A DNA stretch of 64,000 nucleotides from Gemmatimonadaceae bacterium (GTDB lineage: Bacteria > Gemmatimonadota > Gemmatimonadetes > Gemmatimonadales > Gemmatimonadaceae), in NCBI GenBank assembly GCA_035533015.1, contig DATLUQ010000029.1:1-64000 (forward strand), read 5' to 3'. Below, one piece after another: positions 40,969 through 50,214 of this stretch. The notes under the pieces were generated by a model. The model saw only the letters and a program-made list of their open reading frames with translations. It was not told the DNA's origin and did not search any database. Numbering within the stretch: position 1 is the first letter of the stretch; every line of letters begins with the position of its first letter. Both the position numbers and the translations under genes were made by a program.

Positions 40969-42447
40969 GTGAAAGTCCTCTTCATTTCTCCAGAGTTCCC
41001 CGAAACGTTCTGGAGCTTCACCCATGCCCTGCGGTTCATCCGGCGCAGGGCCTCGCATCCGCCCCTCGGGCTGCTCACGGTGGCCGCCATGCTGCCCGCC
41101 GAGTGGGAGAAGCGTCTGGTGGACCTGAACGTCGCGCCGCTCACCGATGCCGATCTCGCGTGGGCCGATTACGCCTTCGTGGGTGGGATGGTCGTCCAGC
41201 GTGCCTCCGCGGTCGCGGTCATCGCGCGCTGCAACGCGGCGGGCCTCCCGGTGGTCGCCGGCGGGCCGCTGTTCACGATCGAATACGAGCAGTTCGACGG
41301 CGTGAGCCATTTCGTGCTCGACGAGGCCGAGGTGTCGCTGCCCCCATTCCTGGAGGACCTCATCCGGGGGTGCGCCCAGCGGGTGTACCGAGCGCCCGAG
41401 TTCGCCGACCTCACCACGACGCCCATGCCGCTCTGGGAGCTGGCCGATCTCTCGCGCTACGCCAGCGTCGGCGTCCAGTACGGCCGCGGTTGCCCGTACG
41501 ACTGCGACTTCTGCAACGTGACCGCGATGCTCGGCCACCGGCCCCGGACCAAGCGCGTCCCGCAGGTGATCGCGGAACTCGATCGGCTGAGCGAACTCGG
41601 CTGGCGGGGCAGCGTGTTCTTCGTAGATGACAACCTGATCGGCAACAAGCGCGATGCCAAGGCGCAGCTCCTGCCCGCCCTGATCGCATGGCGCGGCCGC
41701 CACCCCCACGTCCCGTTCAACGCCCAGGTGTCGATGAACCTCGCCGATGACGTGGAATTGCTGGACCTGATGGCGGACGCCGGCTTCGACACCGTGTTCA
41801 TTGGCATCGAGACCCCGGACGAAACCGCCCTTGCCGAGTGCCGGAAAAAGCAGAACCTCGCGCGCGATCTCGTGGCCGATGTGAAGCGGATCCAGCGCGC
41901 GGGAATCGCGGTCCAGGCGGGGTTCATCGTCGGGTTCGACAGTGACACTCCGTCGTCGTTCCGGCGACTGTCCGAGTTCATCCAGAGCAGCGGCATCGTC
42001 ACGGCCATGGTCGGCATGTTGCAAGCGCCGCCGGGCACGAGGCTCTTCGAGCGCATGCGACTCGAAGGGAGAATCACGGACGCGATGAGCGGAGACAACG
42101 TGGACGGCACCACGAACATCCTGCCGGTGATGGGCCTCAACACGCTGCGGGGGCACTACCGCGCGCTGATCGGGCAACTCTACGAGCCCAAGCACTACTA
42201 TGCTCGCGTGCGGACCTTCCTGCGAGAGTATCGCGCGCCCGCCGTTCGGCCGCGACTCGACACCCAACGCGTGCTCGCCTTCTTCCGGTCGACGGCCCGT
42301 CTCGGCGTCTTGGGACGGGAACGCCTCCAATACTGGCGGCTCCTCGGCTGGACGCTGTTACGGCGTCCCCGGCTGCTCCCGCATGCCGTCACCCTCGCCA
42401 TCTATGGCTACCACTTTCGCCTGATCAGCGAAGGGGTGAACCGGTAG
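40969..42447 (+). CDS. B12-binding radical SAM protein (DUF4070 type)
   Basis: A 492-residue enzyme. GTG 40969 is chosen since it gives VKVLFISPEFPETFWSFTHAL, the standard start of this family; ATG 40903 is an alternative. The N-terminal cobalamin-binding-like Rossmann domain spans about residues 1-150 (HPPLGLLTVAAMLP, DYAFVGGMVVQ). The radical SAM core has YGRGCPYDCDFCNVTAMLG with the CxxxCxxC cluster motif (about 183-190) and FFVDDNLIGNKR. The C-terminal 130 residues fit DUF4070 (GTRLFERMRLEGRI, NTLRGHYRALI, YYARVRTFLREY). Members methylate or rearrange unreactive carbons, and some act in hopanoid or lipid modification. No hopanoid genes are nearby, so substrate is open. Confidence 0.8.
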   Translation: MKVLFISPEFPETFWSFTHALRFIRRRASHPPLGLLTVAAMLPAEWEKRLVDLNVAPLTDADLAWADYAFVGGMVVQRASAVAVIARCNAAGLPVVAGGPLFTIEYEQFDGVSHFVLDEAEVSLPPFLEDLIRGCAQRVYRAPEFADLTTTPMPLWELADLSRYASVGVQYGRGCPYDCDFCNVTAMLGHRPRTKRVPQVIAELDRLSELGWRGSVFFVDDNLIGNKRDAKAQLLPALIAWRGRHPHVPFNAQVSMNLADDVELLDLMADAGFDTVFIGIETPDETALAECRKKQNLARDLVADVKRIQRAGIAVQAGFIVGFDSDTPSSFRRLSEFIQSSGIVTAMVGMLQAPPGTRLFERMRLEGRITDAMSGDNVDGTTNILPVMGLNTLRGHYRALIGQLYEPKHYYARVRTFLREYRAPAVRPRLDTQRVLAFFRSTARLGVLGRERLQYWRLLGWTLLRRPRLLPHAVTLAIYGYHFRLISEGVNR

Positions 42448-42464
42448 AACGCCCAGCCTCCGCC

Positions 42465-42493
42465 TGGCGACCTGCGCCGAAGACTCCTAGGAT
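42465..42493 (+). promoter_or_regulatory. Candidate promoter for the DUF2231-like gene
   Basis: TGGCGA (42465-42470), 17-base spacer, TAGGAT (42488-42493), ahead of ATG 42527. The -35 match is weak. CCTAGGATGT recurs at 50136-50145 ahead of the TonB receptor gene. Confidence 0.35.
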
Positions 42494-42526
42494 GTAAGGG
42501 GCAATCGCGCCCAACCAGGAGAGGCC

Positions 42527-43006
42527 ATGCCGTTCGACGCCGCGCACCTGCACCTGATGGTCAACCATTTTCCGGTCGTCCTGAGTATCGTCGGGATGGC
42601 ATCCCTCGCCGTAGGGGCCGTCACGCGACGCGATTTCTACTGGCGGGCAGGGCTGATCCTGATGGTGTTGGCCGCCATCGCGGCTGGCGTGGCGATCCTC
42701 ACGGGCGAGTCCGCGTCCGATGAGATTCGGCAACGCGCGTTCGTGGTGCGCGGAACGATCGGCGCGCATTCGTCCGCTGCTTACGCCGCGCTCTGGGCGC
42801 TGCTGGTCGCCGGCGTGATTTCGGGCTACGCCTGGTGGAGTGCGCGCGCCCGTGAGGTGATGGCGCTGCCGGCGTGGCTGCGGGAGCTCGTGCTGATCCT
42901 GGCGCTCGTCGGCGCCTCCCTCGTCTCGTATGCCGCGTACCGCGGCGGGATCATCGTGTACGATGCGCCGGTGCTGCAGACGCTCAGGGCACCGTCGGCG
43001 CCCTGA
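42527..43006 (+). CDS. DUF2231-like small membrane protein
   Basis: A 159-residue inner-membrane protein with four hydrophobic helices, starting at ATG 42527 after GGAGAGG. The N-terminal AAHLHLMVNHFPVVLSIVGM, with the HLxxNHFP pattern, is characteristic of DUF2231-type proteins, which place two histidines at a membrane face and may bind heme. YAAYRGGIIVYD near the C-terminus is also a familiar ending of this group (AAYxGGxLVY). Function unknown; a redox or metal-related role is possible given the neighbouring metal genes. Confidence 0.7.
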   Translation: MPFDAAHLHLMVNHFPVVLSIVGMASLAVGAVTRRDFYWRAGLILMVLAAIAAGVAILTGESASDEIRQRAFVVRGTIGAHSSAAYAALWALLVAGVISGYAWWSARAREVMALPAWLRELVLILALVGASLVSYAAYRGGIIVYDAPVLQTLRAPSAP

Positions 43007-43203
43007 GCGCGATGGCGGCGTTGGCCGCGGAACACCTGCCGGCGCCGAGGTGCACGCGCGCGTCATACCGTCATGCGCGCTAGTCTATAGAAGAAGCTGA
43101 ACTCCGATCGCCGCTGGGATTCGACCCGCGTACGGAAATGCCGGACGACGAGGGGGCGGAATCCAGACGGCGCGGTTCCACAAGCCTCCCGTTATATTCG
43201 GAC

Positions 43204-43572
43204 ATGGCCTCCAAGGGCTTTCGCGCGTTCGCGGTCACGATGGCGCTCGTCTTCGCCCAGTTCGGAACGATGACGGGAGCCGGGCCGTGCGAATGTGGCA
43301 ATGCTGACATGGCCCCGATGGCCACGATGGCGCCCGCTTCGCCGCACGACCACATGCCCGCCCGAACCGGAACGCATCAGCCCGTCCCGTGTTCGCAGTC
43401 GATGTCGCACAGCGAATGCGGGAGCATGGCGTCGTGCGGCATCCCGGTCATGGCCGCATCGGCCGTGCAGCTTCCGGCCGCTCCTGTGCCAGCGGTCGAC
43501 TCCTGCCTCGTCGTGATCACGACTCCGCGGAGCGTCGCGCGCGGGCCGGAACCGCCCCCCCCGCGAAGCTGA
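43204..43572 (+). CDS. Small exported Met/His/Cys-rich protein ahead of RND operon
   Basis: A 122-residue product from ATG 43204, with an N-terminal hydrophobic stretch (FAVTMALVFAQFGTMTGAGP) that looks like a signal peptide or membrane anchor. The rest is rich in potential metal ligands: CECGNADMAPMATMAPASPH, DHMPARTGTHQPVPC, MSHSECGSMASCGIPVM. Such composition is typical of small periplasmic copper- or silver-binding proteins found next to efflux systems. It lies 98 bases before the HME-RND operon and probably belongs to it. I know no exact family. Confidence 0.6.
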   Translation: MASKGFRAFAVTMALVFAQFGTMTGAGPCECGNADMAPMATMAPASPHDHMPARTGTHQPVPCSQSMSHSECGSMASCGIPVMAASAVQLPAAPVPAVDSCLVVITTPRSVARGPEPPPPRS

Positions 43573-43670
43573 TCCCACCCATCTGATACGCACCGCCGCG
43601 GCGCATTCCGCGCCCGCGGCCCATGGGGACGCGCTCCGGTCATCGATCGGCGCGCCATTGGGAGACGAAC

Positions 43671-45029
43671 ATGGAAGCGATCATGCGGCGCATAGCGCGC
43701 CGTGCCCGCTGCGCCACGTGCGCGGCCCGCATCACTGGCGCGGCCGCCGGCGCCGCCGTGCTGCTCGCGCCGCGCGCGGCCGGGGCGCAAGCCGCGCCCG
43801 CGGGGCCCGCCCTCCGATTAGGGGACGCGTATGACCAACTCGACGCAGCCAGTCCTCGCATCGTGGCCGCCCGCGCGTTGGCGGCCGCGAGCGCCGCCAC
43901 CGTACGGTCGGCCTCACTTCTGCCCGATCCACAGGTCCAATTCGGCTTCATGAATTACTCCCTGCCGGGCCTCGGACCGATGGCGCCGCTCTCGATGGCG
44001 CAGCTGCAGGTCATGGAGGTGATTCCACTTCCCGGCAAGCTCGGTCTCGCGGGCGCAGCGGCGCGCGCGCAGAGCGACGCCGCCCGTGACCGGGCCGACG
44101 CGACGTTCTGGACGGTGCGCGTCGATCTCGCGAGCGCATTCTACGATCTGTATCAGACCGACGCGCAGTTGGCGGTGGCCCGTCGCACGCTCGCGCTGCT
44201 CCGCGACATCGAGAACACCGCGCAGGCAATGTACCGCGTGGGCGAGGCGAGCCAGCCCGACGTCCTGCGCGCGCAGGTCGAACGTGCGAGAATGGCGGAA
44301 GACACGCTGCGCATGGTGGCCATGCGGAGCGCCGCAGCGGCCCGATTCGACGCCGAACTCGACCGCGCCGCCGACAGCACACTCGGCACGCCCGTCCTTC
44401 CCGCGTTTCCCGCCACGGTCCCCTCCGTGGATTCGGTCCTTTCGCTCGCGCTCCGCGATCGCCCGGAACTGCGCGCGGGCGCGGCCGACGTATCCGCCGC
44501 GGAACGCCAACGCGATCTGGCGGCGCGGAACGTCTGGCCGGACATCACCGTCGGCATGCAACTCGGTCGCCAGGCGGGCGGGGTCGGGAATCTGATGGGA
44601 AGCGCCATGATCGCCGCTTCGATCCCCGTGTTCGCGAACGCCCGTCAGGGCGGCACCCGCGATGCGGCGGCGGCGATGGCGGCGATGAGCCGCGCCGAAC
44701 TTCGCGCAACGCAAGCCGACACGCGCGCCGCGGTGATCACGGCCTACGCCGAGCTCGTCCGCGCCCGCCGCCTCACGGCGCTCTACCGGAACACCGTGCT
44801 CCCCGAGGCCGATGCGGCGGCCACGTCGGCCCTGGCCAGTTACCGAGTGGGCCAAGTCGACTTTCTCACGGTCCTCGACGATCAGCTGACCGTGAACCGA
44901 TACGACCAGGCGGTGCACGAACTCGAAGCCGACGAAGGCAAGGCATGGGCCCGGCTCGAAGCCCTCGTCGCTCGCCCCCTCATGAACGCACACTCCACGG
45001 CCGCCGCGGCGGCCGGAGGTGATCGATGA
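43671..45029 (+). CDS. TolC-like outer-membrane efflux protein (CusC/CzcC type)
   Basis: A 452-residue protein from ATG 43671 (GGGAGACGAAC upstream) with a signal peptide (AAGAAVLLAPRAAGAQA) and two copies of the helical outer-membrane efflux domain, alternating long coiled-coil helices (RDRADATFWTVRVDLASAFY, RAELRATQADTRAAVITAYA) with strand segments. GEASQPDVLRAQVERARM and VGQVDFLTVLDDQLTVNRYD are the repeated signature turns. It forms the trimeric exit duct for the adaptor and RND pump encoded next. Its stop overlaps the adaptor start (ATGA). The order outer-membrane factor, adaptor, pump is that of cus and czc operons. Confidence 0.87.
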   Translation: MEAIMRRIARRARCATCAARITGAAAGAAVLLAPRAAGAQAAPAGPALRLGDAYDQLDAASPRIVAARALAAASAATVRSASLLPDPQVQFGFMNYSLPGLGPMAPLSMAQLQVMEVIPLPGKLGLAGAAARAQSDAARDRADATFWTVRVDLASAFYDLYQTDAQLAVARRTLALLRDIENTAQAMYRVGEASQPDVLRAQVERARMAEDTLRMVAMRSAAAARFDAELDRAADSTLGTPVLPAFPATVPSVDSVLSLALRDRPELRAGAADVSAAERQRDLAARNVWPDITVGMQLGRQAGGVGNLMGSAMIAASIPVFANARQGGTRDAAAAMAAMSRAELRATQADTRAAVITAYAELVRARRLTALYRNTVLPEADAAATSALASYRVGQVDFLTVLDDQLTVNRYDQAVHELEADEGKAWARLEALVARPLMNAHSTAAAAAGGDR

Positions 45030-46255
45030 CCGAAGTTCTTGGACGGCGCCACACGCGCCGCGATTCGATACTCCGTTGGACGGGCGGTGTTCTGGTGGTC
45101 GCTGGCGCCGCCGTGGTGGCGCATTTCGCCGGGCGGCGCCCGGAATCCCAGGCGGCACCAGTGGTGACGGGGTCCGACTCCGCCGGCACGGCTGGCCGGC
45201 AGGCGGTCATGCTCTCGTCTGCCGAAGCCCACCGCATCGGCGTGACCTACGCGCCGGTCACCATGGACCCGGTCGTGCGCGAGGTGCGCACGGTCGGGCA
45301 GGTGTCGTACGACGAGGAGACCGTCTCCACCATCGCGCCGAAGCTGGATGGGTGGGTGGACTCGCTGTTCGTCAATTACACGGGGCAGACGGTGAGACGT
45401 GGCGATCCACTCCTCACGATCTACGCGCCGATGGCGGTGGCCGCGGAGGAGGAACTCGTCCTCGCCCGACACCTCCGCGATCGCGTGCGGCACGGCACCG
45501 CCGATGCGCAGCGCGGGGCCGAAGAACTCCTCGTAGGCGCGCGGCGGCGCCTCGCGTACTGGGACATTCCCGCCGCGGAGATCGCACAGGTCGAGTCGAC
45601 CGGGGTGGTGCGAAAGACGCTCACGCTGCGGTCACCGGTAACGGGCGTGGTCGTGCAGAAGGCCGTCGTGGCGGGTCAGCGCATCTCGGCTGGGGACGCG
45701 CTCTATCAGATCGTCGATCTGCGAACGGTCTGGATCCAGGGTGAGGTGTTCGAGCGCGATCTGCCCGCCGTGCGCCTCGGCCAGCGCGTGCACGCGACCT
45801 TCGAGGCACTGCCGGGTACCGTGCGCACGGGACGCATCACCTTCATCGATCCCACCATCAATCCCGACACGCGGACGGCCCGGGTGCGCGTGGCGCTGGC
45901 CAATCCAGGCCTCGAGCTCAAGCCCGGGATGTACGCCACGCTCACGGCAGCCGCGCGCGAATCCCCGAACACCCTGAGCGTGCCGCGCAACGCCGTGCTC
46001 TCGACGGGCGAACGCAACATCGTGTTCGTGAAGCGTCCAGACGGCATGCTCGAACCGCGGGAGGTGGTGCTCGGCATGGCCGGGGATGACCGCATCGCCG
46101 TGCTGCGCGGGCTGGCCATGGGCGATACGGTGGTGTCGTCCGCCACCTTCCTCATCGATGCGGAATCGAATCTCGCCGAGGCGATGAGTGGCATGGGCGG
46201 CATGCCCGGCATGGACATGGCGCCGCCGAAACCGACCACCGGTCGCCACCACTAG
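45026..46255 (+). CDS. RND periplasmic adaptor (CusB-like)
   Basis: A 409-residue membrane-fusion protein. ATG 45026 overlaps the preceding stop. One N-terminal hydrophobic anchor is followed by a beta-barrel/lipoyl/hairpin arrangement: VREVRTVGQVSYDEETVSTI, GWVDSLFVNYTGQTVRRGDPL, a short alpha-hairpin with VLARHLRDRVRHG, SPVTGVVVQKAVVAGQRISA and the barrel segment NPDTRTARVRVALANPG. The C-terminus is Met-rich (MSGMGGMPGMDMAPP), likely a copper or silver site as in CusB/CusF-linked systems. It joins the TolC-like duct to the pump. Confidence 0.87.
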   Translation: MTEVLGRRHTRRDSILRWTGGVLVVAGAAVVAHFAGRRPESQAAPVVTGSDSAGTAGRQAVMLSSAEAHRIGVTYAPVTMDPVVREVRTVGQVSYDEETVSTIAPKLDGWVDSLFVNYTGQTVRRGDPLLTIYAPMAVAAEEELVLARHLRDRVRHGTADAQRGAEELLVGARRRLAYWDIPAAEIAQVESTGVVRKTLTLRSPVTGVVVQKAVVAGQRISAGDALYQIVDLRTVWIQGEVFERDLPAVRLGQRVHATFEALPGTVRTGRITFIDPTINPDTRTARVRVALANPGLELKPGMYATLTAAARESPNTLSVPRNAVLSTGERNIVFVKRPDGMLEPREVVLGMAGDDRIAVLRGLAMGDTVVSSATFLIDAESNLAEAMSGMGGMPGMDMAPPKPTTGRHH

Positions 46256-46264
46256 GAGACGACG

Positions 46265-49200
46265 ATGTTGACTCGCATCATTGGCTGGTCGGTGCGCAAC
46301 CCGCTGCTCGTCATCCTCGGAGCGGTCGCCGCGGTGGCGCTCGGAATCTGGGCGCTCGAACGGACGCCCCTCGACGCGCTTCCCGACCTCAGCGACGTGC
46401 AGGTGATCGTGCAGACCGACTATGACGGTCAGGCACCAAGGATCGTCGAGGATCAGGTCACCTATCCGATCGCCGCCGAGATGCTCAAAGTGCCCGGATC
46501 GAAAACGGTACGCGGGTACTCGTTCTTCGGGGTCTCGTTCGTGTACGTGATCTTCGAAGACGGCACCGATCTGTACTGGGCCCGCACGCGCGTGCTCGAA
46601 TACCTGAACGGCATCAAGGCCAAGCTGCCGGCCAGCGTCACCCCCATGCTCGGGCCCGATGCGACGGGGCTGGGATGGGTGTACCAATATGCGCTCGAGG
46701 ACACCAGCGGCCGGCTCTCGATCGCGGATCTGCGCAGCCTGCAGGATTGGAACATCCGGTATGCGCTGACCGCCGTGCCGGGGGTCGCTGAAGTCGCGTC
46801 GGTGGGCGGCTTCGAGAAGCAGTACCAGGTGGACGTGGATCCCGCCAAGCTCCTCGCCTACGGCATTCCCATCACGCGCGTGATGGATGCCATCCGGAAC
46901 GCCAACGGCGATGTCGGTGCCATGGTCATGGAGCTGTCGGAGCGCGAGCAGATGGTGCGGGGGCTCGGCTACCTCAAGTCCGTGGCCGACATCGAGGACG
47001 TGGACGTCGGCGCCACCGCGAACGGGACGCCGATCACGGTGCGCGATGTGGCCCACGTGTCCATCGGGCCGGCGGTACGCCGCGGGATTGCCGACCTCGA
47101 CGGCCGCGGGGACGCGGTCGGCGGCATCGTGATCATGCGCTTCGGGCAGAACGCGCTGACCACGATCCGCGCCGTCAAGCAGCGCCTGACCGCAGTGGCC
47201 AAGACGCTGCCGGCCGGAGTCGTCATCGTTCCCGTCTACGACCGGAGCGATCTCATCCAACGCGCCATCGCGACGCTGCGCAGCAAGCTGTTCGAAGAAT
47301 CGCTCATCGTCGCGCTCGTCTGCGTGCTGTTCCTGGTACATGTGCGATCGGCGCTCGTGGCCATCCTGACCCTGCCCGTGGGGATCCTGCTCGGATTCAT
47401 CGCCATGCGGCTGGCCGGCGTCGGCGCCGACATCATGAGTCTCGGCGGCATCGCCATCGCCATCGGGGCAATGATCGATGCGGCGATCGTGATGATCGAG
47501 AACATGCACAAGCATCTGGAACGCGCCGCTCCGTCCGAGAGCGCAGACGGCGGGCGAACGTTCGACACGCGGTCCCTCACCGCGGCCCAGCGCTGGCAGG
47601 TGGCCCTCGATGCGGCGCGCGAGGTCGGGCCCTCGCTGTTCTTCTCATTGCTCATCATCACGGTCTCGTTCCTCCCCGTATTCAGCCTGCAGGGCGAGGA
47701 GGGGCGGCTGTTCCGCCCGCTCGCCTTCACCAAGACCTTCGCGATGGCGGCGGCCAGCCTGCTCTCGGTGACCCTCGTGCCGGTCACCATGGGGCTGTTC
47801 ATTCGCGGGCGCATGTACCGCGAGCACGCCAATCCCATCAATAGGTGGTTGATCCGTCTATACCGCCCAATAATCGACGGCGTGCTGCGGCACCGGGGCG
47901 CCGTCGTCACGGGTGCCGTGGCCGTGCTCGTGCTCACCTGGATTCCGTGGTCGCGCATGGGGAGCGAGTTCATGCCCCCATTGCGGGAGGGCACGCTGCT
48001 GTATATGCCGACCACCATGCCGGGCATCAGCATTGCCCGCGCCCGCGAGATGCTCCAGGTGGAGGACTCGATTCTCAAGAGCTTCCCGGAGGTCGTACAC
48101 GTCTGGGGGAAGACGGGGCGAGCGAACACCGCCACCGATCCCGCCGGATTGGACATGACGGAAACGACGATCACGCTCAAGCCCGAGTCAGATTGGCCGA
48201 ACGGCATGACGCAGGACCGGCTCGTGGCCGCGATGGACTCCGCCGTACGCACTCCGGGGATCGTCAATTCGTGGACGATGCCGATCAAGGGCCGCATGGA
48301 CATGCTGGCGACCGGGATCCGGACGCCGGTGGGCGTGAAGATCTTCGGGCCGAACCTCGACACGCTACAGCGTATCGGGCAGGACGTGGAACGAGCGGTC
48401 CAACGAGTGCCCGGCACCCGGAGCGCGTTCGCCGAACGTACGGTCTCAGGCTACTACCTGGACATCAGCATCGATCGGGAGAAGGCCGCACGGCTCGGAC
48501 TCAACGTGGGTGACGTCCAGACGGTGATCGCCGCCGCGATCGGCGGCGTGGCCGTGACGCAGACCGTCGAGGGACGCGAGCGCTATGCGGTGCGCGTGCG
48601 CTATCCGCAGGAACTCCGGGATACGCCTGAGCGGCTGGCGGAGGTACTCGTGCCAATGGACCATCAGGCGAGCGCGGCCACGGGCATCAGCGCCGGCCCG
48701 GCGCTGGGAACCGCGCTGACCGGTGCGGCAGGGCCATTTCCGACGATGGCCGGCCGCGTGGGCCAGGTGCCGCTCGGTGAGGTCGCGACGATTCGCGAGG
48801 AGACCGGGCCGATGGTGGTGCGTACGGAGAACGCGTCTCCTACCTCCTGGGTCTACGTCGACGTGGTCGGCCGCGACATCGGCAGTTACGTGGCAGATGC
48901 GCAGCGGGTGGTTGAACGGGAGGTCACCCTGCCAGCGGGCTACCGGATCGAATGGAGCGGGGAATACGAATACATGCAGCGGGCCAAAGCACGCATGAAG
49001 CTCGTGATCCCTGCCACACTCGGGATCATCTTTCTCCTGCTGTTCCTCAACTTCCGCACGGTGGGCGACACGCTGCTCGTCCTGGCGTCGCTGCCCTTCG
49101 CGCTGGTCGGCGGCTTCTGGCTGGTCTGGCTGCTCGGCTACAACTGGTCGGTGGCCGTGGCCATCGGATTCACTGCATTGGCCGGCGTGGCGGCCGAGAC

Positions 49201-49507
49201 CGGCGTGGTGATGCTGATCTATCTCAATCAGGCATGGGAGGCACGCCTCGCACACGGCACATCTCCCACGGTGCACGACCTCTACGCAGCGATCATCGAG
49301 GGCGCCGTGAACCGCGTGCGGCCGAAGATGATGACGGTGACCGCGATCATGGCCGGCCTGCTCCCGATTCTCTGGGGCAGCGGCGCCGGGGCCAGCGTGA
49401 TGAAGCGCATCGCGGCGCCGATGGTGGGTGGCATGATCTCCAGCACCGTACTCACCTTGATCGTGATTCCAGCCCTCTATTCCTGGTGGAAGGAGCGCGC
49501 CTTGTGA
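46265..49507 (+). CDS. Heavy-metal RND efflux pump (CusA/CzcA family)
   Basis: A 1080-residue inner-membrane pump, start ATG 46265 nine bases after the adaptor. The N-terminus (MLTRIIGWSVRNPLLVILG, TPLDALPDLSDVQVIVQTDY) and the motif LGGIAIAIGAMIDAAIVMIEN are specific to the HME-RND (CusA/CzcA) class. Twelve membrane helices flank two large periplasmic domains, with MGSEFMPPLREGTLLYMPTT opening the second. Tandem Met residues near that segment and in the companion proteins favour Cu+/Ag+ export rather than Co/Zn/Cd, but the pump sequence alone does not settle this. It works by proton antiport. Confidence 0.9.
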   Translation: MLTRIIGWSVRNPLLVILGAVAAVALGIWALERTPLDALPDLSDVQVIVQTDYDGQAPRIVEDQVTYPIAAEMLKVPGSKTVRGYSFFGVSFVYVIFEDGTDLYWARTRVLEYLNGIKAKLPASVTPMLGPDATGLGWVYQYALEDTSGRLSIADLRSLQDWNIRYALTAVPGVAEVASVGGFEKQYQVDVDPAKLLAYGIPITRVMDAIRNANGDVGAMVMELSEREQMVRGLGYLKSVADIEDVDVGATANGTPITVRDVAHVSIGPAVRRGIADLDGRGDAVGGIVIMRFGQNALTTIRAVKQRLTAVAKTLPAGVVIVPVYDRSDLIQRAIATLRSKLFEESLIVALVCVLFLVHVRSALVAILTLPVGILLGFIAMRLAGVGADIMSLGGIAIAIGAMIDAAIVMIENMHKHLERAAPSESADGGRTFDTRSLTAAQRWQVALDAAREVGPSLFFSLLIITVSFLPVFSLQGEEGRLFRPLAFTKTFAMAAASLLSVTLVPVTMGLFIRGRMYREHANPINRWLIRLYRPIIDGVLRHRGAVVTGAVAVLVLTWIPWSRMGSEFMPPLREGTLLYMPTTMPGISIARAREMLQVEDSILKSFPEVVHVWGKTGRANTATDPAGLDMTETTITLKPESDWPNGMTQDRLVAAMDSAVRTPGIVNSWTMPIKGRMDMLATGIRTPVGVKIFGPNLDTLQRIGQDVERAVQRVPGTRSAFAERTVSGYYLDISIDREKAARLGLNVGDVQTVIAAAIGGVAVTQTVEGRERYAVRVRYPQELRDTPERLAEVLVPMDHQASAATGISAGPALGTALTGAAGPFPTMAGRVGQVPLGEVATIREETGPMVVRTENASPTSWVYVDVVGRDIGSYVADAQRVVEREVTLPAGYRIEWSGEYEYMQRAKARMKLVIPATLGIIFLLLFLNFRTVGDTLLVLASLPFALVGGFWLVWLLGYNWSVAVAIGFTALAGVAAETGVVMLIYLNQAWEARLAHGTSPTVHDLYAAIIEGAVNRVRPKMMTVTAIMAGLLPILWGSGAGASVMKRIAAPMVGGMISSTVLTLIVIPALYSWWKERAL

Positions 49508-49545
49508 GCGGTCCCGAATCCCGCGCACGCCACGCTCCTCGGTCG

Positions 49546-50040
49546 TCAACGATACGGGGACGCGTAGCGTCCGCGAGCCAGGTATTCATGCGCGATGAGC
49601 GCGACGACCGCGAGGTCGATGACGGTAATGGCCCAGAGAAACGCCGACGGGCGAACGGCAATCTGGTACGATTGATAGGCTATGAATCCGCCGAACACGA
49701 CGATGGCGGTTGGATACGCCCAGCGGTGGCCTCGCGCAACCGCCGCCACCAGCAGGACCTTCATCACGCCATGCGCGACGAGCACAATTCCCGCAAAGAC
49801 TTGTACGGGGAACACGTCTCGACTCGCCCGGAGGAATAGATTGGCCAGAAGGTCTTTCGGATCCTCTCGCAGTTCCCCCCGAATGAAGAACAGCACGATG
49901 GCATTGATCGCCCTTGGGGACAGCAACAGCAGGGCAAGCCCGCCACCGAGTTCCAACACACCGTCCACGGCTTTGGCGAGCATGCCAAGCCGAAACAAAC
50001 GGTGCCACACGGGCAGTGGGATGGATCGAGCGCTCGTCAT
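49546..50040 (-). CDS. DUF2127 membrane protein
   Basis: A 164-residue inner-membrane protein with four helices, from ATG 50040. The N-terminal LFRLGMLAKAVDGVLELGGG and the later VLVAHGVMKVLLVAAV, RGHRWAYPTAIVVFGGFIAY are the conserved segments of DUF2127 (predicted integral membrane proteins with a conserved KxxDGxxE motif). Function unknown for the family. It lies convergent to the RND operon and divergent from the TonB receptor gene, without an obvious partner. Confidence 0.75.
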   Translation of the reverse strand: MTSARSIPLPVWHRLFRLGMLAKAVDGVLELGGGLALLLLSPRAINAIVLFFIRGELREDPKDLLANLFLRASRDVFPVQVFAGIVLVAHGVMKVLLVAAVARGHRWAYPTAIVVFGGFIAYQSYQIAVRPSAFLWAITVIDLAVVALIAHEYLARGRYASPYR

Positions 50041-50214
50041 CGTACCGGTTGCTCCTCGTGGGTGATGCCGGCGGAATACCATACCCGACCCGCGCGCGTT
50101 CGATCCGGCGTGTTATCGGACTGACAGGAGCGCGGCCTAGGATGTGACATGGCGCGCATTGCGACGAGGCGCCATCTCGGTATCGAACGCACCCATATGG
50201 CATGAGGGCACGGC

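Noticed and set aside
45632-47515. Long minus-strand open frame (627 codons) opposite the RND adaptor/pump
   Set aside because: It is antisense to two clearly coding genes, His/Asp/Arg-rich and without family motifs. High-GC coding DNA often leaves long open antisense frames.
47555-47564. Second copy of CGAACGTTCG
   Set aside because: Lies inside the RND pump coding sequence without promoter elements; a ten-base palindrome in this GC context can occur by chance.
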